DNA of 64,000 bases from Sulfidibacter corallicola (GTDB taxonomy: Bacteria; Acidobacteriota; Holophagae; Acanthopleuribacterales; Acanthopleuribacteraceae): NCBI RefSeq assembly GCF_017498545.1, contig NZ_CP071793.1, positions 4,303,001-4,367,000 of the forward strand, in the 5' to 3' direction. Both the position numbers and the translations under genes were made by a program. The notes under the pieces are model-generated. The model worked only from the letters and a program-made list of their open reading frames with translations, searched no databases and was not told the DNA's origin. Below, one piece after another: positions 9,376 through 17,385 of this stretch; the first letter of the stretch is position 1; each line of letters begins with the position of its first letter.

Positions 9376-10608
9376 ATGGCAACCTTTTATTACAAGGCCA
9401 CCAATACGAGCGGCAAACTGGAAACCGGGCAACTGGAGGCCGGCGGCAAGGCCCAGGCCCTCGCCCAGTTGGAGCGGAAGGGACTTTTCCCGCTTTCGGT
9501 CACCGACAAGCAGAACAAGTCCACCGAGTTCAATCTTCAGAGCTTCAAGGTCGAAGACCTGTTGCCGATCAACCGCATCAGCGGCAAGGACGTGCTCGAC
9601 TTCACCGACAAATTGGCGACGCTGTTGAAATCCGGGCTGCCGCTCGCGAAAGCGCTGGCCCTGCTGATCGACACCACCTCCAAGGAGCCGCTGCAGGACG
9701 TCATTCGCGAAGTGTTGAAGGACGTCAAGGCCGGTAACAGCTTCGCCGACAGCCTGGCCAAGCACGAAAAGGTCTTCGAACGCCTTTACGTGAACATGGT
9801 GCGCACCGGAGAGGCGGCCGGCGTCTTGGATCAGGTCCTCGAAAACGTGCGCAATTACCTCGAGGCCCGGCAAAACATGCGTTCCTACCTGGTTTCGGCC
9901 ATGATCTATCCCTCGATCCTGGCCTTCACCGGCGCCGGCACGGTTGCGGTCCTGGTCTTCTTCGTCCTGCCCCGGTTCCAACAGGTCTTCGATCAGGTCG
10001 GCCAGGAGCTGCCGTTCATCACCCGGCTCATGGTCGACGCCACCACCTTCCTCTCCGATTACAAATGGATCATCCTGGTGCTGTCGCTCGCGGCCTGGTT
10101 CGGTTTCCGGCATTGGAAGAACTCCCCCGAAGGCGCCCTTCAGTGGGATGTGTTCAAGTTGAAGATGCCGGTACTGGGCAACATCTTCACCCAGATCGAA
10201 GTCAACCGCTTCTCCAATACGCTGGGGATCCTGCTCAACAGCTCGGTATCCCTGCTCGACGCCATGTCCATTGCCAAGGAGATCGCCAACAACCGGGTGT
10301 TCCAGAGAGCCATGGACCCGATCATCAAGGGCATCAAGAAGGGCGACGGTATGAGCGGGCCCATGACCCACACCGGCGTGTTCCCCAAAATGGCGGTTCA
10401 ATTGGTCACGGTCGGGGAAGAAACCGGAACCCTGGGCGACATGTTCATCAAGATCGCCGGAATCTACCAGTCCAGCCTGGAAAAATCGATCAAGCGGTTG
10501 CTCGCGATGTTCGAGCCCGTGATGATCCTGGTCATGTTCGTGGTGGTCGGCATGATCGTCGCCGCGATGCTGATGGCGGTCACCAGCCTCAGTACGACCA
10601 GCATCTAG
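9376..10608 (+). CDS. gspF: T2SS inner-membrane platform protein GspF
   Basis: Polytopic platform protein contacting GspE and the pseudopilins. 410 residues with two T2SSF helical domains (about 70-195 and 275-400) and three membrane segments (about 172-200, 225-245 and 375-400, the last IILVMFVVVGMIVAAMLMAV-like). The opening segment TFYYKATNTSGKLETG is the typical start. AAGGA lies 6 bases before the ATG. It follows gspE after a 102-base gap. Confidence 0.96.
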   Translation: MATFYYKATNTSGKLETGQLEAGGKAQALAQLERKGLFPLSVTDKQNKSTEFNLQSFKVEDLLPINRISGKDVLDFTDKLATLLKSGLPLAKALALLIDTTSKEPLQDVIREVLKDVKAGNSFADSLAKHEKVFERLYVNMVRTGEAAGVLDQVLENVRNYLEARQNMRSYLVSAMIYPSILAFTGAGTVAVLVFFVLPRFQQVFDQVGQELPFITRLMVDATTFLSDYKWIILVLSLAAWFGFRHWKNSPEGALQWDVFKLKMPVLGNIFTQIEVNRFSNTLGILLNSSVSLLDAMSIAKEIANNRVFQRAMDPIIKGIKKGDGMSGPMTHTGVFPKMAVQLVTVGEETGTLGDMFIKIAGIYQSSLEKSIKRLLAMFEPVMILVMFVVVGMIVAAMLMAVTSLSTTSI

Positions 10609-10731
10609 GCCGGCGCCCGCGAGGCGGCCGGATCGCCGGATCGCCGGACCGGAAAATCTTCGCCGTAAATTCGGCCCTCCGAACCCGATTGACGTCTAAA
10701 ACCCAAAAAGCCCCTCAGTAAGGAGAAACCC

Positions 10732-11154
10732 ATGAACCTCACGAGAAAAAGAAGAGCTTTTACCCTCGTGGAAATGATGGCGGTCGTCGTCATCATCGGT
10801 ATCTTGGCAGCGGTCATCGCCCCCAAATTCTTTGGTCAGGTCACCTCCGCGCAGCGGCGAGCCGCCGAAGCCGACATCAAAACCCTCAAACAACAGATCA
10901 CCCTGTTCCGGTTCGATCACAACCGGTTCCCCGAAGGCCTTGAAGACCTGGCGAAGGAACCCGACAACGTGAAGAACTGGAAACCCTACATCGAGCGCAA
11001 GGCCCTGCGCGATCCCTGGGGCAATCCCTACGAATACCGCACCCCCGGTGACGAAAGCCGGGAATTCGACATCTGGTCCCTGGGCGCCGACGGCAAGGAA
11101 GGCGGCGAAGGCGACGATGCCGATATCAAGAGCTGGGAAGACGAAGACTTCTGA
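10732..11154 (+). CDS. gspG: T2SS major pseudopilin GspG
   Basis: Major subunit of the periplasmic pseudopilus. 140 residues: basic leader MNLTRKRRA, then the type IV pilin-like helix FTLVEMMAVVVIIGILAAVIAP with Glu at +5, followed by the GspG C-terminal fold (NRFPEGLEDL, DPWGNPYEYR and the closing FDIWSLGADG). The residue before the cleavage site is Ala rather than the usual Gly. A 123-base gap separates it from gspF, and AAGGAG precedes the ATG. Confidence 0.96.
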   Translation: MNLTRKRRAFTLVEMMAVVVIIGILAAVIAPKFFGQVTSAQRRAAEADIKTLKQQITLFRFDHNRFPEGLEDLAKEPDNVKNWKPYIERKALRDPWGNPYEYRTPGDESREFDIWSLGADGKEGGEGDDADIKSWEDEDF

Positions 11155-11349
11155 GGCACCCATCGCCTAGCGCGTCACGCCGGGGCTCGGCTCACCGGCG
11201 ATCGATCGGTTTCGTCGGGTCCAACCCCCGACGGGTGCCGGATGCTCCGCCGCGAATCACGACCCGGGTCCCCTCGTAACGAACCGCCCGTCTCCCCCCA
11301 TCTCGCTCTCCAAACTCCGAACCGCTCCTGCACTCGAAGGAACCGCGCC

Positions 11350-11991
11350 ATGAACAGCCCGCGCCATCACCGCCATTCGGCATTCACACTCCTGGAAATC
11401 ATCGTGGTCGTCACCTTGATGATGGTCCTGCTGGGCGTGTCCGTGGTGGTCGTGACCAGCAACCAGGACAACGTGCTGATCAAGGACGACGGCGCCCGCA
11501 TGATCGCCTACCTTCGCAACGCCTGGGACCACACCCGCGCCACCGGCGCACCGCTGGTGCTGCGTCCCAACTACGAAAAGGGGAGCCTGACCTATTACGA
11601 CCCGCTTTCGGGCCAGACCAAGAAGGCCGAACTCGCCGGCGATCACAGGATCATCGGCATTCGCATCAACGATCGCATGTACAGCGCCACCACCGGCGGC
11701 ATGAATCCGGGTGACGTCGAAGCCGAGGAAGACGAAGAACTGGAATCGGTGGCGTCCATGGAAGACGAATTCGCCCTCTACCTTTCCGAGGGGCGCGGTA
11801 TGGCGCGCATTTCGGTGATCTTCGCCGCGGAGGACGAAGATCAAGAGGGCTACGACCAATATCGCCACATCGTCATGGCCTCGCTCAACCTGATCACGGG
11901 CAAGGGCAACGTGAAGGACCTCGAGCGCGAAGATCTGGACCAGCTTTTCGAAATCTCACTGGAGGCGGAACTTGACGAAGAACTCTTGTAA
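11350..11991 (+). CDS. gspH: T2SS minor pseudopilin GspH
   Basis: Minor pseudopilin linking the GspG shaft to the I-J-K tip. I start at ATG 11350 (213 aa) because GAAGGAA lies 7 bases upstream and the leader is then short: MNSPRHHRHSA before FTLLEIIVVVTLMMVLLG, with Glu+5. The frame is open 36 codons further upstream, which would bury the leader. As in GspG, the residue before the cleavage site is Ala. The C-terminal domain is very acidic, with an EAEEDEELE run. It overlaps gspI by 20 bases. Confidence 0.9.
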   Translation: MNSPRHHRHSAFTLLEIIVVVTLMMVLLGVSVVVVTSNQDNVLIKDDGARMIAYLRNAWDHTRATGAPLVLRPNYEKGSLTYYDPLSGQTKKAELAGDHRIIGIRINDRMYSATTGGMNPGDVEAEEDEELESVASMEDEFALYLSEGRGMARISVIFAAEDEDQEGYDQYRHIVMASLNLITGKGNVKDLEREDLDQLFEISLEAELDEELL

Positions 11992-12403
11992 ACCCCGCCC
12001 CCAGCTCGCCGCCAAACCCGGTTTCACCCTGCTGGAAGCCATGGCCGCGTTGGCGATCCTGTCCATCGGTCTGGTCGTCCTGATTCGCTCGCAGACCGAA
12101 TCGATTTCCAGCGTGCACCGCATCCAACGTTACGAACGCGGGGTCTACATCACCGAGAACAACCTGCACTGGACCTTTCTCGACCTCAACGAGGCGGAAT
12201 CCTGGGAGGAGTACCGCGACGTCTCCGGCGAGGACGGCGAATACCTCTGGCGGGTGGTCATCGATCCGGTGGACATGGATACGGAAGTGGATGCGAGAGT
12301 CGTGATGCTGCGCGTCGTCGCCACCACGACCTGGCCGGAGGGCCAGATCGACCGCGAATACCATCTGGAAACCTGGTACCTGTGGAGCGAGGAAAACCAA
12401 TGA
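11972..12403 (+). CDS. gspI: T2SS minor pseudopilin GspI
   Basis: Minor pseudopilin of the tip complex. 143 residues: leader ending KPG, helix FTLLEAMAALAILSIGLVVL with Glu+5, then a small C-terminal domain ending in the family-like YHLETWYLW. It starts with TTG at 11972, preceded by GGAGG with 6 bases spacing, inside the 3' end of gspH. Its stop overlaps the ATG of gspJ (ATGA), implying translational coupling. Confidence 0.92.
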   Translation: MTKNSCKPRPQLAAKPGFTLLEAMAALAILSIGLVVLIRSQTESISSVHRIQRYERGVYITENNLHWTFLDLNEAESWEEYRDVSGEDGEYLWRVVIDPVDMDTEVDARVVMLRVVATTTWPEGQIDREYHLETWYLWSEENQ

Positions 12404-13485
12404 CGCCGCACACAAATACCGCTCCCAGGGCATCCGGGCGTCCGGCCGGTTTCACCCTGCTCGAAATGATCGTGACCGTCCTGTTGGGTGCCTTCATCGT
12501 GCTGATCGTGGCCGGAACGCTGCAGAACACCATTCGCGCCTGGACCACGGTACAGGAGCGCGTCAGCGAAAACTACAATCACCGCATGGTATTGGACCTG
12601 ATTCGGCGTCAGACGTCTTCGCTGTTCTTCCGCGCCGACGCCGATCAACTCAACCGCCAGCGCGGGGTGAATCCCAACCGACGCGTCAATCGCCGCGACA
12701 ACCAGCGACGCGGCAACAATCGCCAGCCGCAGCCGCCCACCCCCACGCCGGCACAGGGTTACCAACTGCCCGAGGGTTCCCATTTCTTTCTGGGAACCCC
12801 ACAGGAGCTCAATTTTCTTTCCACCGTCTCTTTTTTGTCCGACTTTCCCGGACAAGTGGCCGTCCGATACTACGTGGTTCAAGGAGAGCCGGGCGAGGAC
12901 GAAGACTGGGACACCCTGCCCAGCTCCCGCACCCAAGGGTCCGGCGGCGGTGCCTTCGGCGACCCCACCCCGGTCGATCCGGGCAGCGGCTTCATTCCCG
13001 ATTTTCCGCCGCCGCTGGAAGGCAATCTCTACCTGTTCCTGGAAGAAACCAACCTTTTTTTGAGTCAGACGCAAATGCAGAACAGCGAAGACCCGACCCT
13101 GATCAACGATCCCAACATGCAGCCGGTTCAACCCCAGCCGGGCACCGGTGACGGGAACCTGTCGGGCGAGGGCGAAGACGGCACCAAGGTCATGGGTCGC
13201 AGCAGCATGCGCCTGATCGGCCCCCTGCGGGCCTTCACGCTGCGCTACCGCCGCCCCCTGGCCCGCGGCGCACAGGAAATGGACACCGAAGAAGATTGGG
13301 CCGAATACTGGGATCTGACCATGGAGGGCCGCTACCCTTCGGCGGTCGAGTTCATCTTTTTCTACGAAGAGCCAGGAATCACCGACGACATTCCCACCGA
13401 GGAGTTGCCCGGCATCCGCATGGTCCTGCCGGTCTACGACACCAACAATCTGATTCGCGGAGGTGGCACGCGTGTTCCGTTCTAA
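12400..13485 (+). CDS. gspJ: T2SS minor pseudopilin GspJ
   Basis: Minor pseudopilin of the I-J-K tip. Start ATG 12400 (361 aa), with GAGG 7 bases upstream and a 4-base overlap with gspI. Leader to GRPAG, then FTLLEMIVTVLLGAFIVLIVAG with Glu+5. It is longer than most GspJ. Two low-complexity insertions stand out: an Asn/Arg/Gln-rich stretch around residues 84-112 ending in PTPTPAQ, and a Gly/Pro/Gln-rich stretch around 240-265. The ending, with a family-like IRMVLPVYD block, is intact. Confidence 0.88.
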   Translation: MTPHTNTAPRASGRPAGFTLLEMIVTVLLGAFIVLIVAGTLQNTIRAWTTVQERVSENYNHRMVLDLIRRQTSSLFFRADADQLNRQRGVNPNRRVNRRDNQRRGNNRQPQPPTPTPAQGYQLPEGSHFFLGTPQELNFLSTVSFLSDFPGQVAVRYYVVQGEPGEDEDWDTLPSSRTQGSGGGAFGDPTPVDPGSGFIPDFPPPLEGNLYLFLEETNLFLSQTQMQNSEDPTLINDPNMQPVQPQPGTGDGNLSGEGEDGTKVMGRSSMRLIGPLRAFTLRYRRPLARGAQEMDTEEDWAEYWDLTMEGRYPSAVEFIFFYEEPGITDDIPTEELPGIRMVLPVYDTNNLIRGGGTRVPF

Positions 13486-14509
13486 TCACCGTGCCCTGCC
13501 TCGAGCCCTGCCGAGGGCCCTGCCCAGTGCCCTGCCCAACTCGGCCGAACGCGGAAACATCCTGATCTCGGTGCTCTGGATCATCGTGATCATGTCGATT
13601 CTGGTGCTGGGGCTGAACTACGAAGCCCGCAGCGATATCGAACGCACCATTCTGTTCCGCGACCGCGCCCGTGCCTATTGGCTGGCCCGCGGTGCGGTGG
13701 AACGCGTGAAATACGATTACGCCCTGTCGAAAACCCGCGCGGAAGAGGAATTCCAGCAGAAGTCGAAATACCGCTACGAGTTCAACGAGGGCTACGCCGT
13801 CTGCGAACTTCTCAGCCACACCAGCCTGATGTCGATCAACAGCACCAACCGCGAGCAGTGGAACCAACTGTTGAGTTACATGGAGATCGAGGAACAGGAA
13901 CGCGAGTTGATCATCGACGCCATCTTCGACTGGCGCGACGAGGACGAAATGGAGCGGCTGAACGGCGCCGAGCTGGACTACTACCAGGGCCTCAACCCGC
14001 CCTACTTCCCCAGAAACGGCCCCTTCCACAGCGTGGAGGAGCTGCTGCTGGTGCGCGACATCACCGAGGACATGTTCTACGGCAGGCCGGGCGGCAAACC
14101 GGGTCTCAAGGACCTGCTGGTGGCCAATGGCCCCAACGTCAGCAAATTCGACATCAACACCGCCCCCGAGGGCGTCTTGATGGCCTTTCTCGATCTCGAC
14201 AAGGCCCAGGCCCAATCGATCATGCTCGCCCGCGAAGAGCGTCGCTTCGAGAACGTCATGGAAGCGGGCGAGATCCTCCAACTGGAGGCCAACGAAAAAT
14301 TGAGTAAGTTTTTTACCGTTTATCAGGGAACACAGTTTACGATCCGGGCGACGGGGTACATTTACGATTCGGTCGCGCGCTACACGGTCGAAGACGAAGT
14401 GCGCTACACCGGTGGGGGTCAATTGTTCACCAATCTCTCCCACAAAGATTTCACGCTCAAACACGTGAGCGAGACACCCAACCCGGACCGTTCAGACGGG
14501 GATCGCTGA
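13472..14509 (+). CDS. gspK: T2SS minor pseudopilin GspK
   Basis: Largest minor pseudopilin, capping the pseudopilus tip. I prefer GTG 13472 (345 aa), 8 bases after GGAGG; GTG 13463 would overlap that site. The helix after Gly is NILISVLWIIVIMSILVLGL and lacks Glu+5, as expected for GspK. The large domain follows, with AIFDWRDEDE and FDINTAPEGVL (SAM-like, T2SSK). The leader is unusual: about 30 residues with ALPRALPRALPSALP, encoded by a short imperfect DNA repeat at 13493-13540. It overlaps gspJ by 14 bases. Confidence 0.92.
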   Translation: MFRSNHRALPRALPRALPSALPNSAERGNILISVLWIIVIMSILVLGLNYEARSDIERTILFRDRARAYWLARGAVERVKYDYALSKTRAEEEFQQKSKYRYEFNEGYAVCELLSHTSLMSINSTNREQWNQLLSYMEIEEQERELIIDAIFDWRDEDEMERLNGAELDYYQGLNPPYFPRNGPFHSVEELLLVRDITEDMFYGRPGGKPGLKDLLVANGPNVSKFDINTAPEGVLMAFLDLDKAQAQSIMLAREERRFENVMEAGEILQLEANEKLSKFFTVYQGTQFTIRATGYIYDSVARYTVEDEVRYTGGGQLFTNLSHKDFTLKHVSETPNPDRSDGDR

Positions 14510-14523
14510 AGGGGAGCTAGACC

Positions 14524-15936
14524 ATGGCACAAACAGGAAAATTGAAATTGGAATTGAACCTTCGCTCCAAGGGATGGGGCCTGTCGTTCGACCAGGACCG
14601 GCTCCACGTGACGGCGATTCAGAACAAGCTGAACCAGATCCGCTTCACCGGAAACGAGACGATCGAAGGCTACGAGGAAAAGAAAGAAGAGGAAATGCTG
14701 GAATTCCTGGAGGATTTCCAGGCCAAGTTCCACGTCAAGCGCGCCGACGCCTATTTGGTCATTCCGCGTTACCAGGCGAGTGTCCAGATCGTCGACTTCC
14801 CGTTGGAAGCCAAGGACAATCTCGAAGAAGTCATGGAATACCAGCTCGGAAACTATTTCCCTGGCGATTTGGAACCCTGGGAGTTCTTTCCACAGATCCT
14901 TTCGAAAACCGATCAATTGCGGGTCATGATCGTCGCCGTCAAGAAGGAGCACCTGGGTCACGCCTTCGGTTTCATCCGCCGGTGGAACCTCAAATTGGCC
15001 GGCGTCACCCTGGACACCTTGGCCATCGTCAACGCTTTGGGCCGTACGGAAGGCGAACGCCACGGTCAATTGCGCACCATGCTGCTGAACTTCCACAAGA
15101 ACGGTATGGAAATGGCCGCGATCAACCAGGGCCGCCTGGTTTCCAGCATGTATTTCCTATACCCGCCGGAAGAGAAACCCCAGGCGCTGATGCGCCATCT
15201 CGAAAACGGATTCGCCATTTCCCGCATCGATCCCAACGACTTCGATCAGTTCATCTGGTCCGGAACCGCCCCGGAACCGCTCGCCGAGTTTCTGACCGGC
15301 GAGCTGAACCTGCCGCGCGACGTCTGGGTCGATGCCGCCGGTGATCCCGTGTCCCCGACCGCCATGAGCAGTTTCGGCGCGGCGGTGACGGGCGTGTTGG
15401 ACAAGCCGTCCCTGGGCCTCAACATGCTGCCCGAGAAGCTGCGCAAACGCCACAAGCGCCTGCCGGTCATTTTGGGAACGGTCGCCCTGATCCTCGCCGG
15501 TATCATTTTCCTGGGCCTGGAAATCAAGGAATACTCGGGCCTGGTCCGCGAGAACAACCGCGCCCAAGTACGGCTGGAAGACATCCAAGGCCGCATGAAC
15601 GAGCTTTCCGAGGCGCGCTTTCGCTACGACACCGTCAAAGAGGAGTCGGATCTGTTCCTGCGCTACCAGACGCCCTACCTGCTCAGCAAGCTGCTGTTCA
15701 ACCTCAGCCAGGACCTGCCCGACGACACCTACCTCATCAGCCTCCAAATCCGGCGCGGCACCGAGTTGAAGATTCAGGGCGAATCGGGCAGTCCCTACGA
15801 CGTGGAGCGCATTCTGGACGGCATCCCGTTCATCGACGACGTGAAGAGCGGCAACGCCATCACCTCGGGTCGCAACAGCGACGACAAGAAAAAGTTCATG
15901 ATCAACGCCAAGATCAAACTGGAGGGCCTGCGATGA
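14524..15936 (+). CDS. gspL: T2SS protein GspL, PilM-PilN-like
   Basis: Bitopic inner-membrane protein that ties GspE to GspM. The 470 residues begin with a cytoplasmic actin-like domain (about 15-300), similar to PilM/GspL-N, with VIPRYQASVQIVDFPLEAKDN and a late GAAVTG segment. One membrane helix follows (about 318-337, LPVILGTVALILAGIIFLGL), then a periplasmic coiled segment and a PilN/GspL-C ferredoxin-like domain. GGGGAG lies upstream of the ATG. The layout resembles a PilM-PilN fusion, which is how GspL is related to the type IV pilus proteins. Confidence 0.88.
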   Translation: MAQTGKLKLELNLRSKGWGLSFDQDRLHVTAIQNKLNQIRFTGNETIEGYEEKKEEEMLEFLEDFQAKFHVKRADAYLVIPRYQASVQIVDFPLEAKDNLEEVMEYQLGNYFPGDLEPWEFFPQILSKTDQLRVMIVAVKKEHLGHAFGFIRRWNLKLAGVTLDTLAIVNALGRTEGERHGQLRTMLLNFHKNGMEMAAINQGRLVSSMYFLYPPEEKPQALMRHLENGFAISRIDPNDFDQFIWSGTAPEPLAEFLTGELNLPRDVWVDAAGDPVSPTAMSSFGAAVTGVLDKPSLGLNMLPEKLRKRHKRLPVILGTVALILAGIIFLGLEIKEYSGLVRENNRAQVRLEDIQGRMNELSEARFRYDTVKEESDLFLRYQTPYLLSKLLFNLSQDLPDDTYLISLQIRRGTELKIQGESGSPYDVERILDGIPFIDDVKSGNAITSGRNSDDKKKFMINAKIKLEGLR

Positions 15937-16157
15937 AGGCCCAACACCCGCGAACGACGCCTCGTCCCGGCATCGCAGCCGTTTCCGGCTTGAGTCGGAC
16001 GCGCCGCAGTGCTACCTTTTTTGATTTTGCCGCGCGTGTGCCGGATGAAGCGCCTTGGAAGCGCGTCGATGCCCCGCAAGTTCGTCTCGTCCCCCCAACG
16101 AAGTACCACAACGGGCGTTCCGGTAAACCACGCTTCGCCCTGGAGGCCACCCCTTGA
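15933..16157 (+). CDS. Possible small protein coupled between gspL and gspM
   Basis: A 74-codon frame whose ATG overlaps the gspL stop (ATGA) with GGAGGG 6 bases upstream, and whose TGA overlaps the TTG start of gspM (TTGA). Without it there would be a 217-base gap in an otherwise tight part of the operon. The protein is basic, has no membrane segment or recognised domain, and its third-position composition is only moderately gene-like. It may instead be a decayed segment or a leader whose translation feeds gspM. Confidence 0.4.
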   Translation: MKAQHPRTTPRPGIAAVSGLSRTRRSATFFDFAARVPDEAPWKRVDAPQVRLVPPTKYHNGRSGKPRFALEATP

Positions 16158-17191
16158 AGAAGTTCAACCGTCGAGAGAAAACCATTCTGCGGATGATGTT
16201 TTTCGTCATCGTCATTTGGGGTGTGTTGGAGCTTCACGAGCTTTACATCGCCAAGAAACAGAATCTCCGGGACGAGATCGACACGGCCAACGAACAGATC
16301 ATCACCTATTTGGGCAAACTCGAGGGGGAATCTCCGGACGGCTATCTGAAACGGGCCGAAAGGTTGGAGAAAAACCTGAAAAACGCGCGCGACCGCATCA
16401 TTCTCCTGCCCGACGAAGACAAGGCCACCCGCATCACCCGCGAGAGCATCACCAAAAAGGCCGAAGCCGCGGGCGTGACGTTGCCCTCCATCAGCGTGCG
16501 CCGCACCGAGGAAGTCAACGAGGACAGCCCCCTGAAGGAGATTCGCATCTACTTCGCCTTCGACGCGGAACTGGACGAGTTGCTGACCTTTTTCGAGTCC
16601 TTCGAAAACGAACCCTACTACATGGTCATCGACACCCTCAGCATCACCGCTCGCCGCAACTACCGCAAGCGGGGCCGCAACCGAAAGGGTACGAACCGCA
16701 AACCGCGCAAGGCCCTCAACGGCAACGCCGTCATCTCCAGCCTGTTCCAGGAAGATGCCGAGGGTCGCGAAGAAGATTACCGCTCACGCATCATCCTGTC
16801 GCCCAAAAAGGCCGCCAACTCGGAAGAGGAAGCACCCGATGCGCCCAAGGACACCTCCCCGGGCAAGACCTCGACCGGCCTCGCCCGCGCAGCGGACGAC
16901 GCGGGTGAGGAAAACGATTTCATCGACGACGGCTCCGGCGACGACGCGCGCCCCAACCTCGGCGAGAAGCGTCCCGACACGCGTGGGCTCCCCCCTTCGG
17001 AAGACGCCGACGAGACCGGCTCGGCCGCGGTCCCCGTGAAACCCGTCAAACTCAAACCGGACGCTCGGCCTTTGACCGAAACCAGGTCGCCGAAGCGCCA
17101 AACCCGCAAATCTCACGGCTCGAACGGCCAACGCGATCCCGCTCCCAAGCCGAAGCGCCGTCCCAAACGGAGCCCCTCCGATACCTTCTAG
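16154..17191 (+). CDS. gspM: T2SS protein GspM-like with long disordered tail
   Basis: Inner-membrane partner of GspL. It starts with TTG at 16154 after GGAGG (7 bases), giving 345 residues. A short basic N-terminus is followed by one membrane helix (about 10-28, ILRMMFFVIVIWGVLELHEL), a coiled coil, and a ferredoxin-like periplasmic domain (about 95-175, ending near FENEPYYMVIDTLSITARR). The last roughly 170 residues are Lys/Arg/Asp/Pro-rich and look disordered; ordinary GspM proteins (about 160-200 aa) have no such tail. Identification rests on position after gspL and topology, since GspM sequences are poorly conserved. Confidence 0.78.
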   Translation: MKKFNRREKTILRMMFFVIVIWGVLELHELYIAKKQNLRDEIDTANEQIITYLGKLEGESPDGYLKRAERLEKNLKNARDRIILLPDEDKATRITRESITKKAEAAGVTLPSISVRRTEEVNEDSPLKEIRIYFAFDAELDELLTFFESFENEPYYMVIDTLSITARRNYRKRGRNRKGTNRKPRKALNGNAVISSLFQEDAEGREEDYRSRIILSPKKAANSEEEAPDAPKDTSPGKTSTGLARAADDAGEENDFIDDGSGDDARPNLGEKRPDTRGLPPSEDADETGSAAVPVKPVKLKPDARPLTETRSPKRQTRKSHGSNGQRDPAPKPKRRPKRSPSDTF

Positions 17192-17385
17192 GGAGGGTCG
17201 CGATTTGGCGAAGGCGGGATCGGCGACGACGAGGCCCGCGCTTCGACGGCTCGCGCCGACCCCCTCGCTCCCAATCACCCGAATCCCTATAAGCCCATCC
17301 CAATGAACGCCCTAAAGCACCAAGTCCCCAACACCCCAACGACAGATGTCACCCATACGTGAAGTATCAAGAGGTAGTCTTTCTC

